A program made the translations under genes and the position numbers. DNA of 43,310 nucleotides from an uncultured Opitutia bacterium (GTDB lineage: Bacteria; Verrucomicrobiota; Verrucomicrobiia; Opitutales; Opitutaceae), in the NCBI GenBank assembly GCA_903834135.1, contig CAILHZ010000014.1:1-43310 (forward strand). The letters are read 5' to 3'. The first letter of the stretch is position 1. The number at the start of each line of letters is the position of its first letter. This document shows, in pieces, positions 1 through 7,097 of the stretch. The notes under the pieces are model-generated. The model did no database searches and was not told the origin of the DNA. It saw nothing but the letters and a program-made list of their open reading frames with translations.

Positions 1-242
1 AAAATATCTCATGATTTGATTGAGAATTTGTATTCATTAGATTGGTAGCATTGGCTGTTTATGATCGCTTGATTCTATAAAGAGTCTCAGCAGTGGGTAG
101 TTTAAATATGTAATAGACGACATGCCTAGTTTATCGGTGATTAATTTTTTAACTAGGAATGCTTATTTAAAATTAAATTACTACTCTTCATACAGCAACA
201 TGCTTTATAAGGCTATTTTAACTCTAGCAGAATTATAGGCAC
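1..242. other. AT-rich non-coding left edge
   Basis: I see no supportable gene here. There is a 7-bp inverted repeat (CCTAGTT at 125-131 and AACTAGG at 151-157). On the minus strand an ACCGATAA octamer (138 to 131) resembles a sigma-28 -10 element, but no convincing -35 lies 15 bp upstream. Seven bases after it, an ATG opens a 28-codon minus-strand frame (123 to 37), too short to call as a gene. Confidence 0.4.
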
Positions 243-274
243 AAAAAAAAGCCGCCTCAGATGAGGCGGCTTTT
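243..274 (-). terminator. Rho-independent terminator of flagellin gene 1
   Basis: A perfect 8-bp stem (GCCGCCTC 251-258, GAGGCGGC 263-270) with a 4-base loop is flanked by A-runs on the left and T-runs on the right. Read on the minus strand it ends in a run of eight T. It lies about 16 bases beyond the flagellin stop codon. The right-hand TTTT makes it potentially bidirectional. Confidence 0.93.
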
Positions 275-289
275 GAAAGATAATAAGAC

Positions 290-1156
290 TTAACCAGTGA
301 TTAACTTGAGTACAGTTTGAGCACTGTTGTTAGCTTGGGTTAGCATTGAAGTACCAGCTTGCACTAAGACATTCCACTTAGCTAGTGCTGTTGTTGCCTG
401 AGCAATGTCTGTATCGCTAATTGAACTATTAGCAGATTGTAGACTTGTTCTATCGTTCGTAGCTAGCTGTGAAGCAAAGTTAAGTCTGCTTTGTTCGGCA
501 CCGTTTGTAGCTGCAAATGTTGCAATAGTATTAACAAAGCTAGTTATATCAGATGCACCAATTGCTGTTAATGAAGTATATCCAGCTGTTGCTGAATTAT
601 TAGTAGAAACCGCTGCCAGATTTCCAATATTTCCAGTACCACCTGCAGTTGCACCTAAATTTAACTGTGCTATCGATATTTGATTACTTGTAGATAAATC
701 GTTCGTTGAAAGAACTGGTAAACTACCGCTTGCAGTAGCACTAGTAAATAATGCAATACCGTTATACTGAGCGCCAATGATCGTAGTTAGTTCTGATTGT
801 AGCTGGCTAAATTCAGTATTGTAATTCGCTGTGTTAGTTGTGGTGAGTGTTACGTCCTTACTCATTGTAACTAACTGAGAGATACGATCTACAAGTGATG
901 TAGCTACCTGGAGTGCACCGTTTTGTGTCTGCAAGAAAGACTGTGCATTTGCAATCGTATTAATTATGGCAGAATCTCGGTTAGCTGTCGCAGTTAATTG
1001 CATCGAAACTGCCAATCCACCTGAGTCTGTAGATGGGTTAGTGAGTCTTGATCCACTTGATAGAGAGCTAAGTGTATTGCTTAGCTGAGTTTGGTTAGCG
1101 CTGAGGTAGTTTGCTGCTTGTAGTGATGACTTGTTTGTACCAATTACGATTGACAT
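290..1156 (-). CDS. fliC: flagellin, short paralogue (288 aa)
   Basis: Flagellin subunit that polymerises into the external filament. The N-terminal D0/D1 region (about residues 1-135) carries the family helices, with LSSGSRLTNPSTDSGGLAVS standing where most flagellins have LSSGkRInsAkDDaAGlAI. The C-terminal D1/D0 region (about 205-288) ends with QAGTSMLTQANNSAQTVLKL, a typical flagellin end. The middle is only about 65 residues, so this is a minimal flagellin with little or no D2/D3 domain. There is no cysteine. It is a tandem paralogue of the gene at 1354-2424; both ends are nearly identical and only the centre differs. A sigma-28-like promoter lies directly upstream and a strong terminator downstream, so it is probably monocistronic. 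Export would use FliS, and FliW/CsrA are likely regulators. The start is fixed by the conserved MSIVIGTN beginning shared with the paralogue. Confidence 0.97.
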   Translation of the reverse strand: MSIVIGTNKSSLQAANYLSANQTQLSNTLSSLSSGSRLTNPSTDSGGLAVSMQLTATANRDSAIINTIANAQSFLQTQNGALQVATSLVDRISQLVTMSKDVTLTTTNTANYNTEFSQLQSELTTIIGAQYNGIALFTSATASGSLPVLSTNDLSTSNQISIAQLNLGATAGGTGNIGNLAAVSTNNSATAGYTSLTAIGASDITSFVNTIATFAATNGAEQSRLNFASQLATNDRTSLQSANSSISDTDIAQATTALAKWNVLVQAGTSMLTQANNSAQTVLKLITG

Positions 1157-1160
1157 ATAA

Positions 1161-1187
1161 TTTGCGGTTAAATTTTAAGATACTCTA
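1161..1187 (-). promoter_or_regulatory. sigma-28-like promoter of short flagellin gene
   Basis: On the minus strand TAGA (1187-1184) is followed after 15 bases by ACCGCAAA (1168-1161). The FliA consensus is TAAA-N15-GCCGATAA, so this is a weaker match than the one before the second flagellin. The -10 octamer ends only four bases before the ATG, which places the expected +1 at or within the start codon. Either the mRNA is leaderless or the true promoter is another one. Confidence 0.5.
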
Positions 1188-1307
1188 TATTTAAATTATA
1201 ACTTATTGCCTATATACGGTAGATTGAGGCGTAACTTTAGCCATAAAATTAATATTTTACATAAATAATAATAAAAAATCAGTATTACTGCTAGATTTTA
1301 AGATGAC

Positions 1308-1341
1308 ACAAAAAAAGCCGCCTCTTTTGAGACGGCTTTCA
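1308..1341 (-). terminator. Rho-independent terminator of long flagellin gene
   Basis: The stem GCCGCCTC (1317-1324) and GAGACGGC (1329-1336) has one C-A mismatch and a TTTT loop. A long A-run at 1310-1316 becomes a T-run on the minus strand. It lies 13 bases past the flagellin stop. Its stem is almost the same sequence as the terminator at 243-274, so the terminator was duplicated with the gene. Confidence 0.9.
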
Positions 1342-1353
1342 GAAAGCTATAAA

Positions 1354-2424
1354 TTAACCAGTGATTAACTTTAGTACAGTTTGTGCACTATTATTAGCCT
1401 GGGTTAACATTGAAGTACCAGCTTGTACTAGAACATTCCATTTAGCTAGTGCTGTTGTAGCCTGAGCAATGTCTGTATCGCTAATCGAACTATTAGCCGA
1501 TTGTAGACTTGTTCTGTCGTTTGTGGCTAATTGCGAAGCAAAGTTTAATCTACTTTGTTCAGCACCGTTAATTGCTGAAAATGTAGCTATAGTATTAACG
1601 AAATTTGAAATATCCGATGCGCTGATAGAAGTTAATGAGGTATATCCAGCTACACCACCCGCTGTTACAGCGGAAACTGAACTGGATAATCCGCCGGTAC
1701 TGCTTACAGTTAGCACACCATTACTACTTGAGTAGACCAAACCTACACTAGTGCTTGCTTGAGTACCAAGGTCGGAGGAGAAAGGAGTTAGATAAACGAT
1801 ATTTCTATTAGCCAAAGCACCTATACCGGCCGGACTATGAATATTAGTATATGTGCCTGGTGATGCTCCAGAGATACCAGAACTGGTGATAGTATAAGTT
1901 GGAGTACCCCAGCTTGTGTCACCCAAATTAAGTTTTTGTATAGCTATAGCATTTGTAGTAGACAGGTCATTAGTTGATAGAACTGCCATCGATGCTGCGG
2001 TATCGTTTGTAGCAAATAATGAAATACCATTATATTGCGCTCCAATAATTGTTTTGAGTTCAGACTGTAATTGGCTGAATTCTGTATCGTAATTGGCTAT
2101 GTTTGTACTTGTTAGTGTAACATCTCGACTCATTGCAACTAATTGCGAAATTCTATCTACGATAGACGTAGCCACTTGAAGCGCTCCATTCTGCGTCTGC
2201 AAGAACGACTGTGCATTCGCTATCGTGTTAATTAAAGCAGAGTCACGGTTTGCTGTAGCTGTCAATTGCATCGAAACAGCTAGTCCGCCTGAATCAGTTG
2301 ATGGGTTGGTAAGTCTTGATCCGCTGGATAAAGCACTCAAAGTATTGCTCAGCTCAGTTTGGTTCGCGCTGAGGTAGTTTGCTGCTTGTAGTGATGATTT
2401 GTTAGTTCCGATTACAATAGACAT
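1354..2424 (-). CDS. fliC: flagellin, long paralogue (356 aa)
   Basis: Second filament subunit. Residues 1-135 and the last 80 or so are almost identical to the 288-aa paralogue at 290-1156, including MSIVIGTN at the start and QAGTSMLTQANNSAQTVLKL near the end. It differs by about 68 extra residues in the middle, rich in Ser, Thr, Gly and Tyr, which would form a larger surface-exposed domain. There is no cysteine. The many Ser/Thr residues of the variable part are candidate O-glycosylation sites; that is an inference from the glycosyltransferase genes at the right end of the window. It has the best sigma-28-type promoter in the locus (GCCGTTAT eight bases before the ATG) and its own terminator. 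It is transcribed divergently from fliD. The start is set by the conserved N-terminus. Confidence 0.97.
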   Translation of the reverse strand: MSIVIGTNKSSLQAANYLSANQTELSNTLSALSSGSRLTNPSTDSGGLAVSMQLTATANRDSALINTIANAQSFLQTQNGALQVATSIVDRISQLVAMSRDVTLTSTNIANYDTEFSQLQSELKTIIGAQYNGISLFATNDTAASMAVLSTNDLSTTNAIAIQKLNLGDTSWGTPTYTITSSGISGASPGTYTNIHSPAGIGALANRNIVYLTPFSSDLGTQASTSVGLVYSSSNGVLTVSSTGGLSSSVSAVTAGGVAGYTSLTSISASDISNFVNTIATFSAINGAEQSRLNFASQLATNDRTSLQSANSSISDTDIAQATTALAKWNVLVQAGTSMLTQANNSAQTVLKLITG

Positions 2425-2432
2425 GATTCAAT

Positions 2433-2459
2433 ATAACGGCTCCTTAGTTCCTATATTAA
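2433..2459 (-). promoter_or_regulatory. sigma-28 promoter of long flagellin gene
   Basis: On the minus strand TTAA (2459-2456), 15 bases, then GCCGTTAT (2440-2433), against the consensus TAAA-N15-GCCGATAA. The octamer ends 8 bases before the ATG at 2424, so the predicted +1 is about 2425 and the mRNA would be leaderless. Just upstream, within the spacer, are two AGGA motifs (AGGAACTAAGGAG). They could bind CsrA only if transcription began further upstream. Confidence 0.75.
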
Positions 2460-2630
2460 GTAATTTATCAATTATTTTTTTAACCTCTTACTATTAAAGC
2501 CACCTATACTGCATAGTGCTGATGCATTAGTGTGCTTACTATTGTTAAAATAACATTAACGACTATCTAGTAACGTTTTATAAATATTTATGCTAAAAAA
2601 CAAAGACCTATGTATAGTGTATATTTAAGT

Positions 2631-2657
2631 TAAGTTTTGGCCTTTTTGGGCCGTTAA
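2631..2657 (+). promoter_or_regulatory. sigma-28 promoter of fliD
   Basis: TAAG (2631-2634), 15 bases, then GCCGTTAA (2650-2657) is a close match to the FliA consensus TAAA-N15-GCCGATAA. The expected +1 is near 2665, giving a leader of about 17 bases to the fliD ATG. The -10 has the same GCCGTTA core as the long flagellin promoter. The spacer also holds the inverted repeat GGCC...GGCC. Confidence 0.78.
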
Positions 2658-2681
2658 GATTTCTGAAAATACACTACAACT

Positions 2682-4796
2682 ATGGCTGGCGTACAAATAG
2701 CAGGACTTTCCACGGGGCTTAATTGGCAACTTATCATCAATGATATAGTGGCGGCCAATAGTGCGAACATAAACAATGTCACTGCCACAAAGACTACTGT
2801 AGACACTCAAGCTACCGCTATTTCTACGCTTAGTACTGATCTTACCAACCTTAGCCATTCCGTTTTTGATATGGAGAACACTTCGCTATACGCGGGAGTG
2901 CAGGTTACATCTAGCGATCCAACTTCTACCTGGACAGGGACTGCTTCAAACGGAACTCCGACAGGTAATTATTCTGTGAGCGTAAGCCAATTAGCAACTT
3001 CAAGTATTTTAAATGGAGCTACTCTTACTAATTCAAATCTTAGTACTTCCAGCGCGTTATCTGCACTTAATACCTATAGTCCTGTAACTGCTGGTACATT
3101 CACGATTGATGGTAAGCAATTTAGTATCACAAGTACTTCGGTAACACTACAGTCTGTATTGAATAGTATAAATAGCTCCTCTTCTTCTACCGGTGTTGCT
3201 GCTGCTTATGATAGTGCTAACGATGTAATAAGTCTTACTACAACGAGTAGTACATCGAGTTCAGTAAGTCCTATTATTTTGGGTGCTACTAATGACACGA
3301 GTAATATCTTATCTGTACTTAAGCTCACCAATGCCTCGCCAGTACTAAATTCTTCTGCAGCAGGTGGTTACAGTGTTTCTACAGCAGCTTCTTCATTCAC
3401 TATTAATGGAGTGACAGTAGCAATTTCATCGGGCGAATCGCTTACTGATATTGTTAATTCTATTTCTACAGCAACTCATGGACAAGTAGTGGGGACATTA
3501 AGTGGCACAACAGGGGCGTTTTCTTTAACGCTCACTGCTGCTTCGGGTGGAAGTATAAATTTGGGATCTGATACCGGTACATTCCTTAGTCAGATGCATC
3601 TATCTGGGGCATCGCAGTATGCGGTTAAATCTTCATCTAAAGTTGGTGCTATTGTACCATCCAATACACTTGCTGACTCTAATATTACCTCCACTACAGG
3701 TGCATTCACTGTAAATGGAGTTACGCTTAATTATGACTCTAGCACAGATACTTTAAGTACAATCCTTGGTAAGATAAATAATTCTTCAGCTGGTGTTACT
3801 GCTAGTTACGACACTGTTGGTAATCGCATCGTACTCGCAAATAATTTGACAGGTAATACGGGTATTAGCGTCAGCGATTTGAATGGTGGCAACTTGATGT
3901 CGAAACTTAATTTAACCTCGACAAGTTCTTCCCTAAGTCTCGGTAGTAATGCATTATTTAGTGTAAATGGCGGCTCTACAATTTCCAGTGCGAGTAATAC
4001 ACTTGATGGCTCCACATTTGGTGCTGCAGGTATGAGTTTAACAGTAAATTCACTAGGTACCCAAACGATCCAGGCTGCTACAAATCCGACCAATATTCTC
4101 ACAGCAATTAATACACTCATTACAGCATATAATAAATTACAAACGGATATTGAAACGGATACTCTTGTAACTAAAGATGCCAATGGGGTTGCTACGCCTG
4201 CTCTTCTGTCTTCTAATTACGAAGTGTACAATTGGGGTAGAAATATAGAAAACACAGTATTTAATGCGGGAAGTGGGCTTTCGGGTACTATTAAGAGCCT
4301 TGCTAACATGGGTATTGGTTTTACTGGAACTAGTCGTCAGCTTTCAATCGTAGATCAGTCCAAATTAAACCAAGCGCTTTCGCAGAAATCGTCCGATGTA
4401 GCTGCGTTTTTCGAAAATGGCACCATAGGATTTGGTGCAGTCAATAACGTGGTTATTAGCACTATGACTTCTGCTAGCACAGAGCACAATTCTCTTAGCA
4501 CCCAGTCTACAAGTATAGGTAATCAGATAACGTTACTACAAGCGCAACTCACCACGCAACAAGCTCAGCTTGAGAAACAATTTACAGCAATGGAGTCGGC
4601 TTACTCAAAATACCAAACACAACTTTCTGCAATCAATAGTCTATCTGGCTCTTCGGGAGCTAGCACCTCGTCTAGTTCGCTTAATTCCTCAAACGTTTCA
4701 GTTAATGGTAAACCAGCGGGTTCATCTAGTTCGAGTACTTCAAGTAGCAGCTCTTCAAGTTCAAGTAGTTCGACTTCGTCAACCAAAACGGCCTAA
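2682..4796 (+). CDS. fliD: FliD, filament cap protein (704 aa)
   Basis: Hook-associated protein 2, which caps the growing filament and promotes flagellin insertion. The N-terminus (IAGLSTGLNWQLIINDIV) matches the family start, and the FliD C-terminal region around residues 475-640 ends in a coiled coil (LQAQLTTQQAQLEKQFTAME) followed by SKYQTQLSAI. Between them are three flagellin hook-IN modules at about residues 139-215, 238-309 and 341-415, each starting F-T-[IV]-[DN]-G. Many FliD proteins are 400-550 aa long; the excess comes from these modules and from a Ser/Thr-rich low-complexity tail (residues 655-704, with a run of 11 Ser). It starts a plus-strand unit with its own sigma-28 promoter, divergent from the flagellin gene. 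No Shine-Dalgarno is visible. Confidence 0.96.
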   Translation: MAGVQIAGLSTGLNWQLIINDIVAANSANINNVTATKTTVDTQATAISTLSTDLTNLSHSVFDMENTSLYAGVQVTSSDPTSTWTGTASNGTPTGNYSVSVSQLATSSILNGATLTNSNLSTSSALSALNTYSPVTAGTFTIDGKQFSITSTSVTLQSVLNSINSSSSSTGVAAAYDSANDVISLTTTSSTSSSVSPIILGATNDTSNILSVLKLTNASPVLNSSAAGGYSVSTAASSFTINGVTVAISSGESLTDIVNSISTATHGQVVGTLSGTTGAFSLTLTAASGGSINLGSDTGTFLSQMHLSGASQYAVKSSSKVGAIVPSNTLADSNITSTTGAFTVNGVTLNYDSSTDTLSTILGKINNSSAGVTASYDTVGNRIVLANNLTGNTGISVSDLNGGNLMSKLNLTSTSSSLSLGSNALFSVNGGSTISSASNTLDGSTFGAAGMSLTVNSLGTQTIQAATNPTNILTAINTLITAYNKLQTDIETDTLVTKDANGVATPALLSSNYEVYNWGRNIENTVFNAGSGLSGTIKSLANMGIGFTGTSRQLSIVDQSKLNQALSQKSSDVAAFFENGTIGFGAVNNVVISTMTSASTEHNSLSTQSTSIGNQITLLQAQLTTQQAQLEKQFTAMESAYSKYQTQLSAINSLSGSSGASTSSSSLNSSNVSVNGKPAGSSSSSTSSSSSSSSSSSTSSTKTA
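3096..3926 (+). repeat. three hook-IN modules within fliD
   Basis: Protein-level repeats of about 70-77 residues at nucleotides 3096-3326, 3393-3608 and 3702-3926. Each begins FT-[IV]-[DN]-G, continues with a L-x-x-[IV]-[LV]-x-x-I segment, a Y-D or T-G-A-F strand pair, and ends in [IF]-L-S-x-[LM]-x-L or its near variant. A fourth copy of the same module occurs in flgK (about 38732-38953). The DNA has diverged between copies, so these are old duplications. Confidence 0.75.
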
Positions 4797-4801
4797 GAAA
4801 A

Positions 4802-5488
4802 ATGAACTCTATTTTAAAGTTATCATTAGGCTTTTTAGTCGCATTCATGCAATTTGGATGCAGCACAACGAATTCGAATCATCCTACGGAAGCTAAAGCG
4901 GTATATAAACCGCATAATTACCGCTCGGATCCAGGGTTAAGTCCAAGTATTCACCGAGTCGTGATTCTTCCTCTTTATACAGGTGATGTACTCACGCAAC
5001 AAACAGCCGAAAGTCTCGATCCTGTCGTTGTCGAGTCATTGGTTCGCCAATTAAGATTTGAGGTTGTGACACTTTCTCGCGAACAATGCGAAAAAGCCTT
5101 TGGCACCTTAGATTTATCCTCAACAGGCGCACTTCCAAACGACTTCCTTCACACGCTTGCTGATAGATTTGGCGCTCAAGCTGTCATGTTTGTTGATGTT
5201 ACTTCTTACACGCCTTATTCACCAATTAGCATAGGGCTTAGGGGCAAACTTGTTTCATGTGCAGATGCACATTTCATTTGGAATTTCGACGAAGTATTCT
5301 CAACAGGCAATCCTGAGGTTATCACTGGGTTAAGGGCATTCTTTGTTACTTCTGGTCAAGGTGCTAATCCACTGGATATGTCGTTAGATGCCTTACAAAG
5401 TCCTAGTAGATTAGCTGGGTATGCTTCGTACACCATGTTTAGTACACTACCTTTCAGGTACCAATCGTCGTCTATCTCAAAGAAATAA
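4802..5488 (+). CDS. putative outer-membrane lipoprotein, unknown function (228 aa)
   Basis: The N-terminus is a lipoprotein-type signal: a short basic start, a hydrophobic core, then C20 followed by STT. The -3 residue is Q, which is unusual for a lipobox (Q-F-G-C). The mature part has a first strand HRVVILPLYTGDV and later FGAQAVMFVDVTSY, a pattern seen in TolB-N/CsgG/LpoB-like periplasmic domains and in the FlgO family of flagellar H-ring lipoproteins. I cannot tell these apart by eye. It follows fliD by 5 bases and would be co-transcribed from the fliD sigma-28 promoter, so an envelope or basal-body role late in assembly is reasonable but inferred. Confidence 0.8.
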   Translation: MNSILKLSLGFLVAFMQFGCSTTNSNHPTEAKAVYKPHNYRSDPGLSPSIHRVVILPLYTGDVLTQQTAESLDPVVVESLVRQLRFEVVTLSREQCEKAFGTLDLSSTGALPNDFLHTLADRFGAQAVMFVDVTSYTPYSPISIGLRGKLVSCADAHFIWNFDEVFSTGNPEVITGLRAFFVTSGQGANPLDMSLDALQSPSRLAGYASYTMFSTLPFRYQSSSISKK

Positions 5489-5517
5489 TAAAATAATATA
5501 ATTATTCATGTTTTCTC

Positions 5518-5544
5518 TAAAGATTACTAAATAAAATCCGATTT
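5518..5544 (+). promoter_or_regulatory. sigma-28-like promoter before flgM-like gene
   Basis: TAAA (5518-5521), exactly 15 bases, then TCCGATTT (5537-5544). The -35 is a perfect match and the CCGAT core of the -10 is intact. The expected +1 is near 5552 and the leader about 28 bases. A late promoter for flgM fits the usual FliA-FlgM feedback. Confidence 0.55.
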
Positions 5545-5579
5545 CCAGTTATACATTTTTCAAAAAGAAGATTTTTCAC

Positions 5580-5870
5580 ATGATTGATCCTACATCATCA
5601 GCTATAAATTCAGAGACAATTGTTCCTATATCTGTGCCTGTAGCTAAATCAAATAGGCAGCGCACAGACGGTTCTACAACAGATTCACTTTCTATAAGTA
5701 AAGCTCAGCAACTTCTTGAATCACTTTCAAATTTGCCTGCAGCTCGTCCTGATGCAGTCAAACAGGGATTAATGCTCTTAGCGGATCCAAATTATCCTAG
5801 TTCACTTATTGTAGCACAGATTGCTGGTAAGCTACTCAACTCACCCGATTTAGCTGAAAGCTTAAGTTAA
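5580..5870 (+). CDS. flgM: FlgM-like anti-sigma-28 factor (96 aa)
   Basis: Small acidic protein with a disordered-looking N-terminal half (Pro, Ser, Thr-rich) and a helical C-terminal half. The pattern D-S-L-S-I-S-K-A-Q-Q-L-L, then LPAARPDAVKQGLMLLADPN, then Y-P-S-S-L-I-V-A-Q-I-A-G-K-L-L follows the FlgM arrangement (S-x-x-A, then R-x-x-x-V-x-x-[IL] and an I-A-x-x-[IL]-[IL] helix). In that family the C-terminal helices bind FliA and block it until the hook is finished and FlgM is exported. The match is weak but the position, between fliD and fliS behind a sigma-28-like promoter, supports it. It could instead be another small flagellar protein. It probably forms a unit with fliS and the chaperone gene downstream. 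Confidence 0.65.
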   Translation: MIDPTSSAINSETIVPISVPVAKSNRQRTDGSTTDSLSISKAQQLLESLSNLPAARPDAVKQGLMLLADPNYPSSLIVAQIAGKLLNSPDLAESLS

Positions 5871-5886
5871 CCACTTTTTATAAATC

Positions 5887-6312
5887 ATGTATGATTATAC
5901 TAAGGTTTATAAGTCTAATTCGATTCTGACCGCAGAGCCTGGTAAACTTGTCTTAATTCTTTTTGATGCGGCGCTAAAATCGATGCGCATTGCTAAGGAG
6001 GCTTTAGATAGACCTCAGAGAGATCTAGAACGGATTGCAATTTGCAATAAAGAGTTAACCAAAACTCGACTTATCATTGATGAATTGAATGGATCTTTAG
6101 ATCTATCTCAACCAGGTGAGTTTGGCATTTCGATGCGAAATCTTTATAACTATTTTTATCGTCGGTTACTTGAAGCTGACATGAAAAAAGATCAATCGAT
6201 CATTGCAGAAGTTGAAAACTTACTCACAGAAATCCGTGATGCTTGGGAAGAGATGCTTAAAAAATATGCATCCGAGAGAGAGTCTACTTTAGTTTTAGAA
6301 CCGTGTGCCTAA
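5887..6312 (+). CDS. fliS: FliS, flagellin export chaperone (141 aa)
   Basis: Cytoplasmic four-helix chaperone that binds the C-terminus of newly made flagellin, prevents premature polymerisation and delivers it to the export gate. Diagnostic features are the N-terminus Y-x-x-x-x-x-x-S-I-L-T-A-E-P-G-K-L-V-L-I-L-F-D-A-A, the later DELNGSLDLSQPGEFGISMR with LYNYFYRRLLEA, and a final helix containing W. Length is normal. Start chosen at the ATG of MYDYTKVY. It lies 16 bases after the flgM-like gene; the next gene begins within or 1 base beyond its stop. In many bacteria FliS also meets FliW as part of flagellin homeostasis. Confidence 0.95.
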   Translation: MYDYTKVYKSNSILTAEPGKLVLILFDAALKSMRIAKEALDRPQRDLERIAICNKELTKTRLIIDELNGSLDLSQPGEFGISMRNLYNYFYRRLLEADMKKDQSIIAEVENLLTEIRDAWEEMLKKYASERESTLVLEPCA

Positions 6313-6313
6313 T

Positions 6314-6634
6314 ATGAACGGCAATCTGCTCCTCATAGAACAACTTAATATATTAGTTGAAGAGGAGTTAATTGCTATCAAAGAGGGCGCCTTGCCAGTC
6401 GCACTAGATTTGCAAGATAGGGCAATTGCCATAATAAAAGAGCTTTTAATCTCTAAAGAGACTTCTCCTAATCTGTGGAATTCAGATTACCAAGTACGAT
6501 TTTCTGATATCGAAACTAAGATTAGAGATAATATGAGCACGCTTGATTGTTTGAAGCTAAAAGCTTCCGACGAACTCGATCTTATAAAACAGGCACTTTC
6601 TAAGTTAAGTGAAGTGCAGCTTAATAAAAAATAG
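6314..6634 (+). CDS. FliT/FlgN-like export chaperone candidate (106 aa)
   Basis: All-helical small acidic protein directly after fliS, the usual place of fliT. It has no strong motif, but amphipathic helices (LLIEQLNILVEEELIAIKEG; ELDLIKQALSKLSEVQL) resemble the FliT/FlgN chaperone fold. FliT binds FliD and keeps it unfolded for export. I chose the ATG one base after the fliS stop; a GTG at 6305, overlapping fliS by 8 bases, would add three residues. The assignment is from position, size and helical character, not from clear sequence identity. Confidence 0.72.
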   Translation: MNGNLLLIEQLNILVEEELIAIKEGALPVALDLQDRAIAIIKELLISKETSPNLWNSDYQVRFSDIETKIRDNMSTLDCLKLKASDELDLIKQALSKLSEVQLNKK

Positions 6635-6680
6635 CACTTAAGTACCTCTTTGGCCTACAAAAGTTTATGCTTCTGATTTA

Positions 6681-6700
6681 GGCAGTCCATAATGACTGCC
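6681..6700. other. hairpin between convergent genes
   Basis: Perfect 7-bp inverted repeat GGCAGTC (6681-6687) and GACTGCC (6694-6700) with a 6-base loop. It sits between the convergent ends of the chaperone gene (6634) and the minus-strand gene (6711). Neither strand has a following T-run, so it is at best a weak or Rho-dependent terminator. Confidence 0.4.
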
Positions 6701-6710
6701 AATCTAGCCA

Positions 6711-7061
6711 CTAATTCAGATCGGCTGTGCCACCTAACCATGCTTCTGCGATTTCTTTCGTTCCTTCATGTAGTTTAGGCTGATCCTTAGGATATAGGGT
6801 AATGACCTGACCTTCTGGCTTATTAGCCCAATTTAAATGAGCTTTAAGGCATGTATTATTACCTGCTAGTTCGTATGATTTAAGTATAATAGAGCCAACG
6901 GTTTGCGTTTCTTTACCGCTTTCCTGACTAACAAATGATAGTCGTGCTACACCCTCATGATAATTGATGGAACGTACTTTATTCCAAGATGTTACATTTG
7001 AAGATGGGCTTTTCTCTTCAATTGCTTTTTCGATTAAGGCTATGGTTGTGATTAGACGCAC
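6711..7061 (-). CDS. unknown protein, probable sigma-28-dependent gene (116 aa)
   Basis: I do not recognise this protein. It is soluble-looking, without a signal peptide or membrane segment, has one cysteine, and alternates strands such as GVARLSFVSQESGKETQTVG and VGSIILKSYELAG, suggesting a small beta-rich domain. It starts at GTG 7061; there is no earlier plausible start. The reason to treat it as real is its promoter: TTAA-N15-GCCGTTGT ends 9 bases before the GTG, almost the same element and spacing as at the long flagellin gene. It is convergent with the fliS unit and divergent from the sigma-54 activator gene. A late flagellar or motility-linked function is inferred from regulation only. 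Confidence 0.7.
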   Translation of the reverse strand: MRLITTIALIEKAIEEKSPSSNVTSWNKVRSINYHEGVARLSFVSQESGKETQTVGSIILKSYELAGNNTCLKAHLNWANKPEGQVITLYPKDQPKLHEGTKEIAEAWLGGTADLN

Positions 7062-7070
7062 GTATTTTAC

Positions 7071-7097
7071 ACAACGGCAGTTTTCACGTAAAATTAA
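7071..7097 (-). promoter_or_regulatory. sigma-28-like promoter of the 116-aa gene
   Basis: On the minus strand TTAA (7097-7094), 15 bases, GCCGTTGT (7078-7071). The long flagellin promoter reads TTAA-N15-GCCGTTAT, so the two differ by one base in the boxes. The predicted +1 is about 7063, two bases before the GTG. A sigma-70 reading (TTTACG-N17-TAAAAT) overlaps it and would also give a leaderless message. Confidence 0.55.

Noticed and set aside
405..683. Open frames on the plus strand opposite the flagellins (also 1469-1735)
   Set aside because: They are antisense shadows of the conserved flagellin C-terminal region; the two resemble each other only because the flagellins do.
2625..2858. Minus-strand frame of 77 codons across the fliD start
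   Set aside because: It overlaps the fliD promoter and coding start, and has no recognisable domain.
3806..4183. Long minus-strand frame inside fliD
   Set aside because: Antisense to a conserved fliD segment, with composition typical of a reverse-frame shadow.
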